Positions 12,395 to 23,779 of a DNA stretch of 64,000 bases are shown here, piece after piece. How positions within the stretch are numbered: position 1 is the stretch's first letter; each line of letters opens with the position of its first letter. The translations under genes and the position numbers were made by a program. The notes beneath the pieces are model-generated. The model did no database searches. It was not told the DNA's origin and saw only the letters and a program-made list of their open reading frames with translations. Source of the stretch: Symbiodinium microadriaticum. Taxonomy: Eukaryota > Sar > Dinophyceae > Suessiales > Symbiodiniaceae. The stretch spans positions 425,808-489,807 of the forward strand of contig LSRX01000544.1 of NCBI GenBank assembly GCA_001939145.1. Reading direction: 5' to 3'.

Positions 12395-12395
<1 letters not shown>

Positions 12396-12468
<73 letters not shown>

Positions 12469-12495
12469 GCTACTACTACTGCTACTACTACTACG
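12396..12495. repeat. (TAC)n microsatellite
   Basis: About 25 near-perfect TAC/CTA triplets. Poly-Thr and poly-Tyr ORFs here are artefacts of the repeat. Confidence 0.95.
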
Positions 12496-13508
12496 CTCTA
12501 TCGTTGGTGATCAGTTCTATTTCATCTGTTCTGCTTGCGATTATTTAATCACTATCAATGCTACTTGCTAGTGCTCATCATGGTTCTTTACCCTAGGCCC
12601 TAAACCCTATACCTGGAAACCCAAAGCCCTGTACCTTTAAACCCTCAAAAGCTCTAAGCCCTCAAGCCCCAAGAAGCCTTCAAGATTCCTGATAGAAGCC
12701 TTATTATAGTAACACTCATATGGATCCCTAATATGAAAAACCCTCAGACTCTAAACGGAAAGCCTCTTCTGGGATCCGTACCGAACCCTGTTTTTTGTGA
12801 CCCTTCTTGATCCTTGTTGCAAAACCCCACGCCCCAAAGCCGCAAGCGCAAGTGGCCCAAGGTTGGCGACTCGAGAGTCGTCCTGGGTGACATGGACTCA
12901 GGCCGATCTCGCAAAAAAGCCGGAGGGGGGGAGATGGGGGGTTTGGGTGTTGGGAACAGGGTTCAGGGTGTTGGGTTTGGGGGTGTATGTAGGGCTTACG
13001 AAGGGTTCGGGTTTTGGTGCACAGGGCTTTGGGTTTAGGGTGTTGGGTTCAGGGTCTGGGGAATGTTATGGCTCATCGGCACAAGGCTATGGAGACTATG
13101 ATCAGGGATCGAGGCTTTGGGCAATATCATGTTGTAGCATAGTTATGCAGGGACTATACAGTATAGGGGGATAGGGAGTAGTTCTCTTCAGGTCAATGTT
13201 CCAATTATCACTGGGAGGGTTGGCTGGGTGGGAGATATATAACATAAGATAAGATAAGATAATATATGCATCTTCCTGGCCTAATAGCTCTGCGGGTTCC
13301 GTTTGGTACGTGTGAGAGAGAGGGAGGGCTTAGGGAAAAGGCGGTTCCTCGGATCCCTTTTAGGTTACTACTAGTAGGGCTCTGTGGGTTTGCGGCTTGC
13401 AGGGTCTTCTGAGTTCTGGATTTAGGTCTTAGACCTATAGGGCACAAACCCCCAAATCCACCAGACCCTGCTCAAATTCAGCTAAGTCTCAGAAAAACAC
13501 CAGCAATA

Positions 13509-13580
13509 AGCCCTAAACCCTAAACCTAATCTAAACCCTAAACCCTAAACCTAAACTAAACCCTAAACCTTAAACTAACC
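13509..13580 (-). repeat. Near-perfect interstitial CCCTAAA array
   Basis: About ten CCCTAAA units with small deletions. This is one of the cleanest telomere-type tracts in the window, in the opposite orientation to those at 10668-10692 and 18255-18305. Confidence 0.85.
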
Positions 13581-13852
13581 CCTAACAGGATAAGATCCTC
13601 TAAGGCTCCGGGGATCCTAAAATCCCAAGGCCACTCGAAAAAAAAGAACTCTCAGGTCGGCCCGTCTTCGCCACAACGGAGCACAAGGCTGGCTCTATTT
13701 TTGGGGCTTCGGGTTTTTGGGATTTGGGGTTCATCGGCTATGTTGGTTCTTAGAAGGTTTTGCTAAGGAGTTTGAGGGGGTAGAGCTTAGGGTGTGGTAC
13801 AAGGTGCGTGTCTCTCGGATCCCAAAACTGCGAATGAGAGCCTACCTGCAGC

Positions 13853-13987
13853 ATGGGGCAGCATCTGCTGCCAATGAAGACAGCTGAAGTAGTCTGTGAT
13901 ACATGTGCGGGGGACGCCTTCTACACGCACATGCATAAACTCTTAAATGCCAAAGAATGGAAGAGATGGAGAAATTTGCATGATCAG
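13853..13987 (+). CDS. Candidate exon, unknown protein
   Basis: A CTGCAG acceptor precedes an ATG, and the frame reads MKTAEVVCDTCAGDAFYTHM and LLNAKEWKRWRNLHDQ before a GTGGGA donor in phase 0. Composition is strongly coding-like. A second open stretch at about 14130-14430 (contains ILVMYLVLLKAYHSGRIF, a possible membrane segment) could be downstream exons, but I could not make the phases agree. Confidence 0.4.
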
Positions 13988-14663
13988 GTGGGACATCAAG
14001 TGAAGAGATCCTGTGTGTGTCCGTGTGTCTTTGTGCTTGTTGTGTTGTTGGGGAGGGTTTGTGAGCTGCAGGTTCTTACAAGGCTCTGTAGACGGTTTGG
14101 CGGTTCTAACCTCCTTTCTTGCGGCAGGGAACGCGCTTAGTTTAGGCATCCTAGTGATGTACCTCGTGCTTCTCAAAGCCTACCACTCAGGGCGCATATT
14201 TTGGCCCTGTACTTGTGGAACTGCCATGTTCCCCACGCAAAGTCAAGAAGGAGGGTTGAGGGCGGACCGTGGTGTTTGCATGTGCGCATTTTCCGGGGCT
14301 CCTGTTCGAGGAGTCATGTGGCTCTTGGACCACGTTTGTCAAAAGTTCTAGGCATGGCTGCGTCCAACTACAACGGCTTTTCACATCATGGTTGTAACTT
14401 TTACCGAAATCATGGAGATCGCGATTAGCATGGAACCCTCACTAGACCGCCGATACTGCGCCCCCGATGTTGCTGGCTTTCCTGTCCCGAACCATGTTCC
14501 AGCTTGAGACACGAACGTTGGAGCACAGCCGTCCGTTTTCCGCCCCTATGCGATATCTAGCAATCTAGCTACGGTGTGAATTAGATGATGATCTAGCTTA
14601 GGCATCGCACCAAGCATAGCCTTGGCACAGCACTTCGAGTTTCGGGTTGAGGTTCGGGTATAG

Positions 14664-14928
14664 GTTTCGCGAAGCAGCCGTCATGCACGGGCTCGGCTCC
14701 ACACTCGAATTATTAAAACGAAAGGACGAGTGGTCCACCACCTTCTTCAGAACTCCCGAATGTAGAAGTATCGGCCTCTGCGGAACAAAGCTCTTAGTGC
14801 CACTCAGACCTCGCGACCTTCTGCTGCATCCGGCTTCTCGCCAAGCAGCTCTTGAAGCCATGGCCGGCTTCCCCATGTCGCAACAGAGATCCCGAAGCCC
14901 ACAACCAGAGCGCCAAGCAGCCTATGTA
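14664..14928 (+). CDS. Coding-like island, unknown protein
   Basis: After a TATAG acceptor an open frame of about 88 codons reads REAAVMHGLGSTLELLKRKD and later LRPRDLLLHPASRQAALEAM. It runs into the GA/GT microsatellite at 14935, so its end is not defined. The minus strand is also open, which lowers confidence. No family was recognised. Confidence 0.33.
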
Positions 14929-14934
14929 GTTGAC

Positions 14935-14995
14935 AGAGAGAGAGGAGGGGAGAGAGAGAGAGAGAAAGTTTAAATGCATGTCCATACAGAGAGAG

Positions 14996-15041
<46 letters not shown>

Positions 15042-15085
15042 TGTTTTTGCGGGCGCGTGTATGTGCGTGTGTGCGTCTTCAAGCG
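14935..15085. repeat. (GA)n followed by (GT)n microsatellite
   Basis: A GAGAG run is followed by about 20 GT dinucleotides and a degenerate GTGCGTGT tail. ORFs through it are artefacts. Confidence 0.95.
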
Positions 15086-15116
15086 CATGCTTTCTTGCGC
15101 ATGATAGTATAAGTAG

Positions 15117-15252
15117 CCGATGCCCATGTAGAATATGTATAGCCGAGGCCCCAATGTCACGGATGTCTGACCTGTGCAAAAGAGACCAGAGAACAGAATG
15201 GGAGGCCCACAATCCCGACGAGTACAGTCGACTGGAAGCTGCTGGAGCGCAG
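15117..15252 (+). CDS. Candidate exon, unknown protein
   Basis: An open frame reads CPCRICIAEAPMSRMSDLC and then RTEWEAHNPDEYSRLEAAG. It ends at CAG|GTAGTT. The N-terminal C-x-C-x2-C cluster may bind metal. Strongly coding composition; the gene is not identified. Confidence 0.42.
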
Positions 15253-15647
15253 GTAGTTCAGAAGAGGCCGCCGGGGGTTTATTCTGGAGCTCTGCATATT
15301 TAGAGAATTTCAACCCCAAAAGCTGCATAGCCCAAAGCTCTATGTACCCAAGACATCAACGGATCAGGGTTTCGAGCTTACCATGGCATCTGGTGCTCGG
15401 GGCCAGTAGCATCATGTTGCCTTGCCTGCCTCGGTGTGTGCACAGTCTTTGAAACCTGAAAGTTTTCGTGGAAGTGGTTGGCCTCGGTCCCAAGCGCACG
15501 TCAAGTGGCTTGTAGAGTACGGCGAGGGTTCAGGGTTTAGGGCCGTTCAGGGTTTAGGATGGTCTAGGGTTGAGGCGCCTGGCCTGGTAGGCTGGGTTCC
15601 AAGGATGCCGTCCTTCGTTTGCAGTGGCGGACGACGCCACCGCCTAG

Positions 15648-15944
15648 ATGGCTTTGCAAGCACTGCCATCTCCTAAGCGAGGGCTTCCTGCAATCTTGGT
15701 CGAAGCACGGCAGATAGAGGATTCCGGCCTCAAGGCTTCTTTGATGCTTCAGCTCGTCGAGAGCTTAAACAGGGCCGCTAAAGCGCTTCAGCTTGAAGCT
15801 TGCACTCGGCGTCTCCAAACTGGACATATGCAGGCACAAAAGTTGACCACAGTGACAACAGTGCCATCAGAACAGTGGAAGCTGACGTCTAAGACTCAAA
15901 GTCCCATAAAAGGCCCCTTGGGCCCAAGCTCTGAACAGCCCTAA
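15648..15944 (+). CDS. Helical coding-like island, unknown protein
   Basis: A 98-codon frame reads ILVEARQIEDSGLKASLMLQ and LVESLNRAAKALQLEACTRR. The first half is predicted by eye to be a long amphipathic helix. The true exon edges are probably inside this interval. No family was recognised. Confidence 0.38.
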   Translation: MALQALPSPKRGLPAILVEARQIEDSGLKASLMLQLVESLNRAAKALQLEACTRRLQTGHMQAQKLTTVTTVPSEQWKLTSKTQSPIKGPLGPSSEQP

Positions 15945-16061
15945 CCACGGCAAGGCTCAGGGAGCCGCGGTTTCTTCTTTGGGGCTTCCGGCGATTTCTG
16001 GGCTTTTCGGAAGCCTTGCTCGTAGACTCTGGAGGACGTCTGGCCTGAGTAGGACCGAGTA

Positions 16062-16124
16062 GAATAGAGTCTGGGTTTATATTATACTATAATTATAAGA
16101 AGGAACCCCCAAGACTCTATTCTA
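16062..16124. repeat. Short inverted repeat (hairpin)
   Basis: AGAATAGAGTCTGGG (16062-16076) pairs with CCCAAGACTCTATTCT (16109-16124) with one bulged base, around an A+T-rich loop of about 32 bases. Confidence 0.75.
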
Positions 16125-16739
16125 ATTATTAAGGCCCCTACATTAGGTCCTCGAATACGTCTGAACCTGAACACTGCCAAGAACGAGTTGTTTCAGGCTT
16201 TAGCATCTAACGGGCGCAGGGTTTCGAAGTGGTTGCAGGGCTGAGTCTTTTGGGTTTCAGCCTGGAGGGTTTAGGGCTCAAGGCCTCTAGGTTTGCCCAT
16301 AGGCCCCAGCAAGGATCCGAGTTGAGGCCCCGCGTAAATACGCTGAGCATTTCAGACCCCTTGACCTCGTCTTAAACGCTTAAACCCCCGAAATGTTGAA
16401 CGCTAAAGCCTAACCCCAAGTTTGAACCCTAAAGCCTAAACCCAAGCCCTAACCCCAGTTTTGAACCCTAAAAAGCCTAAAGGGCTGTAAAGCCTTTAAT
16501 CCCCGCACCCTGTAAATCCGAGGTAAACCCCGTAAACCCTAAACCATCCCTGGAGCATGCTGTGGCCTATGCGAGCCGTGGCCTATGTATATGGGCTTAG
16601 GGTACAGGTTTCGGGTTTAGGGTCCATCGGGTTTAGGGTCCAGGGTTTAGGGTTTTGTGTTGTTTTTGGTTTAGGGTTTACGGTTCAGGGTTTAGGGGTT
16701 AGGTCGATGCCATTTGTTACTTCGTAGTTCGGTGGGTGT

Positions 16740-16943
16740 GACCATTCTGTGAACTCGGCGATGCTCTACAAGGAAAGAAATTCCGCTGCAAGCTGCCGAA
16801 ACTTCACGCGGCTTTGTCAGAGGGCTCCACCGGTAGCCGAATCCCAAAAAATAAGAGGCTTTCCCGTAAGCCATCCTGAGTCTCTCCCACCTTCATCCGT
16901 TGTTGAGGCCCTTCATTCTTCGGAGCTCACATTCATGCCTTAG
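16740..16943 (+). CDS. Exon-like island, frame ambiguous
   Basis: Two + frames are open and protein-like here: one reads GDALQGKKFRCKLPKLHAAL and the other ERNSAASCRNFTRLCQRAP. The stretch is free of telomere-like sequence. I cannot choose between the frames, and no product is recognised. Confidence 0.25.
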   Translation, partial: DHSVNSAMLYKERNSAASCRNFTRLCQRAPPVAESQKIRGFPVSHPESLPPSSVVEALHSSELTFMP

Positions 16944-17004
16944 GGGCTCCTAAACCCTGATCCCCGTGAGCTTTTCAGAGTTTGTTTCAGAGTTTGGTGT
17001 GCAG

Positions 17005-17104
17005 GTATGACGACGGGGAGGTGGTCAGCCGGATATTCATTCCGAAGAGCCCGGGCAGCCTTGTGGACCAGAGTGTTCTGTTTATGTCGTCGAAATCTGG
17101 AGGA
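17005..17104 (+). CDS. Candidate exon, unknown protein
   Basis: A GTGCAG acceptor followed by an open frame reading YDDGEVVSRIFIPKSPGSLV and DQSVLFMSSKSGG, ending at a possible GTCTCT donor. It fits the AG|G acceptor rule seen in the kinase gene. The family is unknown. Confidence 0.4.
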
Positions 17105-17277
17105 GTCTCTGATGTAGGGCTCGAGCTTCCAAGGCTCAAAGTTCTCCGCTTTAGGAGCTTCCGAACTTTAGGGTTTGGTGGCCTTTGGGGTGTCGGCGCT
17201 GAAATTGGAAGGCTTTAGGAGGAGATCTGGACTTGCAGGCTCGCGGTCCAGGTCTCTGGGTTTGCGGCACTGGGTGA

Positions 17278-17453
17278 TTGCACGCATTGCCCGGCAGGGG
17301 TGGTGCGACCATCATACTTGTCATACGTCATCATCACAGTCATACTGGAAACAGCGACGTGCATACTGCCGAAGAAGGAGATGACGATGATGATGCTGAT
17401 GATGATGACGATTATGATGACGACGCCCCACCCCCCCGGCCCCACAAAAAAAA
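17278..17453 (+). CDS. His/Asp-rich low-complexity coding-like stretch
   Basis: After a GGCAG acceptor near 17298 the frame contains HHHSHTGNSD and then a long Asp run encoded by GATGAT repeats, followed by Lys-rich sequence. It may be a disordered protein segment or only a GAT microsatellite with an open frame. Confidence 0.25.
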
Positions 17454-17712
17454 ATGCAAAGCAAACAAACAAAACGTCCTCACCACAAAGTCCATACACC
17501 CGAGAGCTGCCGAACATCCTGAACCCGAAAAAGCGAAACCCAAAAACCCCTAAACTTAAAACCCTGCGGCCCGAACCCGAAACCCTAACCCTACCCGAGC
17601 CCCGCCAAAACCTAAACCCCAACCAGCGTATAGTAACCCCAATAGTAACATTCATGGTATTAAGCCCGTCAAAATCCAAACCCCCTGAGCCCCAGCAACC
17701 TCCTGAGGACAG

Positions 17713-18043
17713 GTGTGCCAGGGCTCGCGATGTCGAGATCCCTCGGCGATGGCTGCCTGAAGAAGTGACCCAGGAATACAGTGGCCTTACGAGTAAGGGT
17801 TCCTTTACCGTGGTCTTCAAAGAGACCTACCAGGGATTTTGGAAATTTGGTGGGCCTGAGTAGCTGGAATATTGGTTTCTGTGCCTTAGGAGATAGCTAG
17901 AAAAAGGGTTCCTTTACCCCGAGCACCGGAACCGGCGTGTTATCGAGTTCCCGAGGTTCTTCTCGCAAGAGTTAACCTCCGACCAACAGGCTGAAGCTAA
18001 GACCTTAAGGCTCCCAAAGAGAGGCCGGAAGAAGCTATTATAA
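17713..18043 (+). CDS. Two candidate exons, unknown protein
   Basis: The first island (17713-17849) follows a GACAG acceptor, reads EIPRRWLPEEVTQEYSGLTS and FTVVFKETYQGFWKFG, and ends at a GTGGGC donor. The second (17907-18043) follows AAAAAG, reads FLYPEHRNRRVIEFPRFF and SQELTSDQQAEAKTLRLP, and then meets TAA. The second has no ATG. Both are convincingly coding-like; no family was recognised. Confidence 0.45.
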
Positions 18044-18254
18044 ACCCCAGCAGAAGCTCTACTGTAAAATCCTAAAAGCATAAAGCAAAGCTTCTGCCTG
18101 ATGGCACTGCTTGCGTGGAACACCCCAACCCCTGGCCACCAAAACCCCCTTGAACCCTGAGCCGCCTCAAAAAGCCCGAAATCCCAACCACCACAACCCC
18201 AAAATCCTCATCAAGCTCTTTTAGGCTAGGGTCAGTCTTGTCATCGAGAGTTGA

Positions 18255-18310
18255 GGGTCGAGATTAGGGTTTAGGGGTTTAGGGGTGCAGGGTTTAGGGT
18301 TTAGGGATTA
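18255..18310 (+). repeat. Interstitial TTTAGGG-type array
   Basis: About seven imperfect TTTAGGG units in + orientation. Confidence 0.8.
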
Positions 18311-18366
18311 GAAAGCCACATCGTGTCCCAAAAACAGGAAAGCTTATGAAACCGTGCATACAACAG

Positions 18367-18690
18367 GTACGGAGTCAGTGCTGAGCCAGAGATTTCGAAC
18401 ATGACAGGCAGGAGCGGCGAAGGGACTGGCGCTGGTTCTAGCGAGTTTTTGTTTTATGTTTGCTAAGGGCTTAGGGTTCATGGCTTAGGGTCTTGGGTTT
18501 GCGTGTAGGTGCTCGGAGGCTTTGAGATCTTCGGTTCGCTCGTTTGGTTCCGGAGGGTGTTGGCGCAGGGACTGGAGCCATTCGGTTTCCCGAAACGTAG
18601 GAGACCCTGTGTAACCGTTACAAGTAGAGTTTAGACTTAGATGTACTTGGAATTAGTTGAGTGCCAGAAGAAAGCTCCTTGGAGATGTTG
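18367..18690 (+). CDS. Three small candidate exons, unknown gene
   Basis: 18367-18445 follows AACAG and reads YGVSAEPEISNMTGRSGEG. 18569-18610 follows GCGCAG, reads GLEPFGFPKRRRPC, and ends at GTAACC. 18641-18690 starts right after an AG, reads MYLELVECQKKAPWRC, and ends at a canonical GTGAGT. All lie on the + strand between telomere-like filler. The phases could not be chained with certainty. Confidence 0.35.
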
Positions 18691-18994
18691 GTGAGTGCAC
18701 CCCTGGAGTGTTACCTTGCCGCAACGAGCATGAGGTGTGAGGCTTTCAGGGCGGCTCGGGGGTTTTCTTCCGGCTTTGGGGTTAGGATTAGATTGTGCTT
18801 TGGTTGGAGGGTTTAGGGCTGTTGAAATTAGGGTGCTGGGGTTAGGGTTTGAGCTTGTGCTTCGCCTCCGGGGTGTAGGGGGCTTTAGACCCGAATAGCC
18901 CGGTGTATATGTACCTTCTTTACAGAGCTCAGAAGCATATTCTAGCCATCAGGGCCCAAGTACTAAACCCCATAAATCCCCTCTCCAGCTGCAG

Positions 18995-19341
18995 GTAAAT
19001 GGCAATCTTGCCGACTACCGAGCGTTATGTTGGCAAGCGATGGCCTGTGGGCGGCCGCCTCAGCTTGGGAAAGCCATCGATGACTCAGGGCTTAGGGGGA
19101 ATACACGGGACATGATTGCAGCAAGGCTCGAGGGGCCTTAAGGGTTGTTTGGGTACCGTGGCCTTAAATGATTTCAACATGGTTTTAGGCTAGTCTTGGA
19201 GTCTGTTTCTATTCAGGCAGCAGATGGATTACTCGTTATTGAGGCCGCTACATTGGGAAGGTATGTGTCAGCAGAGCTAGCTAGATGTCTACTTCAAGGC
19301 CAACCTTTGAAGGCAACGGTCTGTGATGCACGCCGTACGCC
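18995..19341 (+). CDS. Two strong candidate exons, unknown protein
   Basis: 18995 to about 19135 follows CTGCAG and reads VNGNLADYRALCWQAMACG then GNTRDMIAARLEG, with a GC donor possible just before a TAA. 19189-19341 follows TTTTAG and reads LVLESVSIQAADGLLVIEAA then YVSAELARCLLQGQPLKATV, ending at the canonical donor GTAAGC. The GLLVIEA-xxx-GRYV pattern loosely recalls the C-terminal domain of DnaJ-C11-type proteins, but this is too weak to name. Confidence 0.47.
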
Positions 19342-20877
19342 GTAAGCCCTATAGACCCGAAGGAGTCCATAAACCCTAAACCATAATCCCTAAAGCCCCT
19401 AAGCCCTAAACCCAAAAACCCCTAAACCCTAAATCTTATTTATTCCTTCAATCCAGAAGTCCTAGACAGCGGGTCATGTTTCGTCTGATCCCGAAATAGA
19501 GCAGCTTAGCGTCACAACGTGTAGACTCACCACTGTGTGCACATTCGGGCATCACGGCAACTGGGTTGGTTTTGGTTGCTGCTCTAAACCCTGAAACTTT
19601 GAACTCGCGTCAGCAAGTCGTTTAGAGACCAGCGCAAGCCCTTCAACCCGCTTTCCCCAAACCCTAAACACCAACACTCTAAACCCTAAACGTCCTCACT
19701 TAAAACCCATTCTGGAGTCCCTTACTAAGGCCCTTTTATGAAGCCCGAAAGAAGGCTTTCAGGGACTGAGAGATACATGTCCCAAAGCCTGAAACCGACA
19801 AGTGCTCTTGGGCCCCTCAAGATCCCCTGGGGGTCCCTGGGGAGAGATATGAAAGGCATCGAAAGAAGTAGTATCAATCTGCTTCTTGTTGTCTTTTATA
19901 AAAGCCATACGTTAGCAGACCCCAAAACCCTCTATTCATGACCTTCGAGGGGGAGTTTTTGGGGTTTCGCTCTGGCCTGGAACATCAAATCCGGTAGTAG
20001 ATCAAAGAGTTATGGACTGTGAGTTAAGAGGTTCGGGTTGACGTCGTGAAGGCATCGCGTTCGAAGCCTCTCCCGACCTGTCGGTTACACGTAGTAGCCG
20101 AAACAAGTCCAACGGAGTCTACAGCCACACCCTACGTCCGTGAGAGTCTCGACTCCTCTTCGGAGTGCGGGCTCTCTGCGCACGAAGCTCCGCTACCAAG
20201 TTGGTTTCCGAGGGGTCTTACAGGAATCTCAGAGGGCCCAACGCAGACAGGGCAGGCACGCTCCACACTTTTCTGACTGCTGCGCTTGAGCGGTCCAAGT
20301 CTTGAGCCACGCCGGGCACGGCTCGAGGCTTAAGTACACAGCTCCCTGGACTTGAGACACTCCACAGCGTGTGAGCACTCACAGCAAACTTGGGCATCAG
20401 CTCTTTAAGCACTAGAACTGGTGTGAGGCATCCTGCTGTAGTTCCGGCGAAGGCAAAAAGGCTTGAGTCACTTTAAAGCAAAACGAAACGTCCACAAGAC
20501 TCTCTGAGGCTCGGACGAGTCGACAGACCGACAGACAAAGACGACGAAAACGACAAAAAGGGTTTCGAAAGCATGCACATGGTTTCGATACGTGCAGTCA
20601 CCATGCCATCTGCTCGCATGACATGCCAAACAAGGCTGTGCAAACCAAGTGCAAGTGTTTCTACCGTCAGACTAGGAACGTTTGGGAGGTCACGAACACT
20701 CTCGGTGCAGGCTGCAGACGATCAGCAATTGCTCCTTCTTGTATGTTTGCGCCTCTTTGCAACGTGCTTGGCCACTCGAACATATGCGCTTAGACATACA
20801 TCACACATGTACATGCTTATCGATCTGTCAGCATGTCGCGTATCAAGCGTATGTACATATGCTTGCATGGCTTGTTT

Positions 20878-20895
20878 TGCTCTCTCTCGCTCTCG

Positions 20896-20932
<37 letters not shown>

Positions 20933-20945
20933 TCTGTCTCTCAGC
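20878..20945. repeat. (CT)n microsatellite
   Basis: CTCTCG repeats passing into pure CT. Ser/Leu-rich ORFs across it are artefacts. Confidence 0.95.
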
Positions 20946-21307
20946 ATCTCTCCCTCCATCCACCTATCTGTGTTTGCATGCATCCGCCCATCTATCTGCC
21001 CATGCATGCGTACATGGATTTATGATGGCCTGATCGAGGGCTGGACGGCAGACTGACCGATGAATGCCCGTGGCCGGTAGGACCAACTCGCTGCAGCAAT
21101 TCAGCTCGGGGCGACGTCGAGCCCAGATTGAGGGAACACCCGTAACCCGAAGCTCCAGATTTAGGCATCCCTGATTTGAGGACAAGGCCCTTGGAATTGA
21201 TGTTTGGGGTTCTTTGCTTCTGACTTCGGTAGGCGACCATGGTTCCGAGCCTATAGGGCCTAAATATGTAGGGTTTTTTTTTATGCTCCCGGTGCTCTCT
21301 TCGAGAT

Positions 21308-22196
21308 TTGCCCAACTTAGCCCCCAACCTCCTGCGTCTCTTGTTTAGCTTGCAGAAGGTCCGTGACGCACCATGTACATACCTTCGGCCCGCCATGCAG
21401 GGTGCTTCAGTCGACTGGGAATGGGCACAGGCTTTGGATCTGCGGCAGCGAAGCGACGAATGGCTGTTTCTAGTTCTGGCTGCCGGCATGGGGTTTCTCG
21501 TGTCGGCGCTGCTGCTACTGCTGCGAGAGACTTGTCTCAACTACGAGCCTTTGAGAACTGCTTGCGTTTTTCTGATTCGGCATCTTTGGTATTCTAACGT
21601 TTGTTCTGTTGGGCATCGGGGAAGTAAGGAGAACCCATCCACGGGCATGGACTTGCAGATGATCGGCAGCCGCCGAGATCAAAGAAGGTTACGGCGTCTG
21701 GTTCTGCCGGCAAACTGCGTGCAAACCGTGCCAGAGGACTTCTCAGAAGCTCCGGGGTTGTCCGAATAGTCGTATCATCACGCCTCATGTTATGGGGCTC
21801 TTGCCACCTTCTGTGGCAAGTTCCATAGAGCTCAGTGCGGGTGGCGTCGAGCCGGCGCACGAGATTCCTGAGATGCGCACGAAGACAAAGATGAAGACCG
21901 GCGCTGCGCACACGATTTCATGTTTGTTCTGTGTCATGTGGAGGTTCCTACTTCCAAGAAAGAATAGTCCCAAATTCTAATCCGCAGATCGGAATCCGAA
22001 AGCCCCAGCACCTCAAATGCCGCAAGCCGCTCCTTATAACCCTGCAAAACGCATACAAAAAAGCCTCGGAGAGGAGGCGAAGAAGAGCTCCCGTTCCGTT
22101 GCGATACCCGGCGTCTCTGACTGGCGCACGACCGCTACCGACCTCCTCCATGTCACCGCCAAGGCGCGCGAAAGCTGGACTGGGCTTCTTGCTCGG
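21308..22196 (+). CDS. Coding-like islands with a membrane segment, unknown gene
   Basis: Three + islands lie close together. 21308-21769 contains SVDWEWAQALDLRQRSDEW followed by a hydrophobic stretch with GMGFLVSALLLLL, a likely single membrane span. 21792-21980 reads AGGVEPAHEIPEMRTKTKMK. 22017-22196 reads NPAKRIQKSLGEEAKKSS and RTTATDLLHVTAKARESWTG. They may be exons of one gene just upstream of the kinase, but the splice junctions were not resolved. Confidence 0.38.
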
Positions 22197-22988
22197 GTTT
22201 TTTTTTCACAGTTTAGATCTATGCCCAAGCGAGAAAAGTATCAGGATTTTTTGAGGTCTGTTGGATTTTTTGTGCATAGATTGTTTGGATGTTGGCATTT
22301 CACCCTGAGTCCTCATGGACTTACACAGGTCTTACAAGCGTTTGTAAGGGTTTATACATGGTCCGGGTTCACAGTTGTGTAGGGAGTCTTCACCCTTCCT
22401 CCCGACAACTCGGTTTCCAAGCTTGGGCGTCCAGGTCCGAGTCATTCGCCAGAAAACCCCGAAACCCTCAACATTCAAGCCTTTAAGCTCCGAAAGTCGT
22501 ACAGACCGAAGCCTCCTTCCGGAAGTTTTGCCTTGGGAACCGGAGCTCATGACTCGATCTTGCCATGACCCAAAGTGCAGCTTGGAGCTTGCAGGTTCGG
22601 ACTCTTTGGGAGTGTGTTGGACCTTTGCTCGCAAAGTCTCGAGCTTCCCTCCGACGAGCGTCCCAGCCCACAGCTTTCAGCCCGCTCTCCACGTGCACCT
22701 AAAGACTCACACTAGATCCCACACCCCTGGTCCTAAACCCCAAGAGTCTAGAGTCTAGACGCTTATTCTGCACACTGTATCGATCAGTGTTCATGATACT
22801 TTGCGGAAGAAGGCACTGCATAATCATGTTCTCCGTTGAATCGCCACGTAAAACTCTATTGCAGAGGGGTTGCTCCAATACCTTACGGCCCTATGTTCAC
22901 CAACAATGCGGGCTGCAGAGTGGATGGCCGAAACTTTAGACCGCCATGTTCCCTATGCTCGCCCGCTATCGCAAAACTACAAGTATAG

Positions 22989-23020
22989 ACACACACGCAC
23001 ACACACACACACACACACAG
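22989..23020. repeat. (AC)n microsatellite
   Basis: About 15 AC dinucleotides. Confidence 0.9.
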
Positions 23021-23718
23021 GCCTTGTACCTTCTGGTCTCCAGTAGTTCGAAACATATACCGAAAGAGGCAGAGGGCCACGTGCATTCTTCTTGCGCTGT
23101 GTTGAACGACGATAGAGAGAGGAGCCTGCCACTTCCCATGCTGCCCCTCTGCTCCCAAAGTCAGCATCACGAGAACCCCGCCCACAACTCTGCGGCCCGA
23201 ACCCTAGGCCCTACACATTTGCTTCTGCTAATTGAGCCCGCAAAACCCCCAACACACCCGAGAGTCCGGAAGCCCCTCCGACTGCGAGGCCGCAATGGAG
23301 AAGGTGATTCCCAGAGGCCCGGAGGCACGGTGGAGTCATCGGCAGGCCTGGTTCCCCTCACTCTCCTTCCCTCCCCTCAGGGCTTAGGGTTCAGGGTCTA
23401 GGGTGGGCTTGGCTTCCCCTCCCCCCCAAAAAAAGGTAGAAACCAGACTAGGGACAAGTAGTGATGGGATTCCTACACATTACTCTTAAGGATCGAGGCT
23501 ATTGGGTTTCCAACTTTTGGGCTTCCACTGTATCACCATTTCATATCCGAGCGCAACATCCATCAACTTGTGCAACAGAAGATATTGACGGGTTGATCCG
23601 AAGGCTTTAGACTGGAGCTGCTTGTTTCCCTAAAACATGCCCACAACAGACCTAGATCTCCGAAAGCAGTTCATGGCACGGTTAAACCGACCAGCCTTCG
23701 GCCGCCAGACAGCTGCAG

Positions 23719-23779
23719 GTGATCCCCGAACGCCTGAACCAAGTTGACTGCCGACCGGTCCTGGTTTTCGTCAACACCC
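23719..23779 (+). CDS. DGK exon: start of catalytic domain (VLVFVNT)
   Basis: A CTGCAG acceptor precedes VIPERLNQVDCRPVLVFVNT, and the exon ends in phase 1 at a GTACCC donor. Joined to the next exon it gives VFVNTRSGG, the first conserved block of the kinase fold. The usual Pro of NPKSGG is Thr here. An alternative reading frame over 23637-23718 also looks coding-like. Confidence 0.75.

Noticed and set aside
14804..15328. 174-codon minus-strand ORF with His-Thr repeats
   Set aside because: It reads through the GT/GA microsatellite and is opposed by a better + strand exon at 15117-15252.
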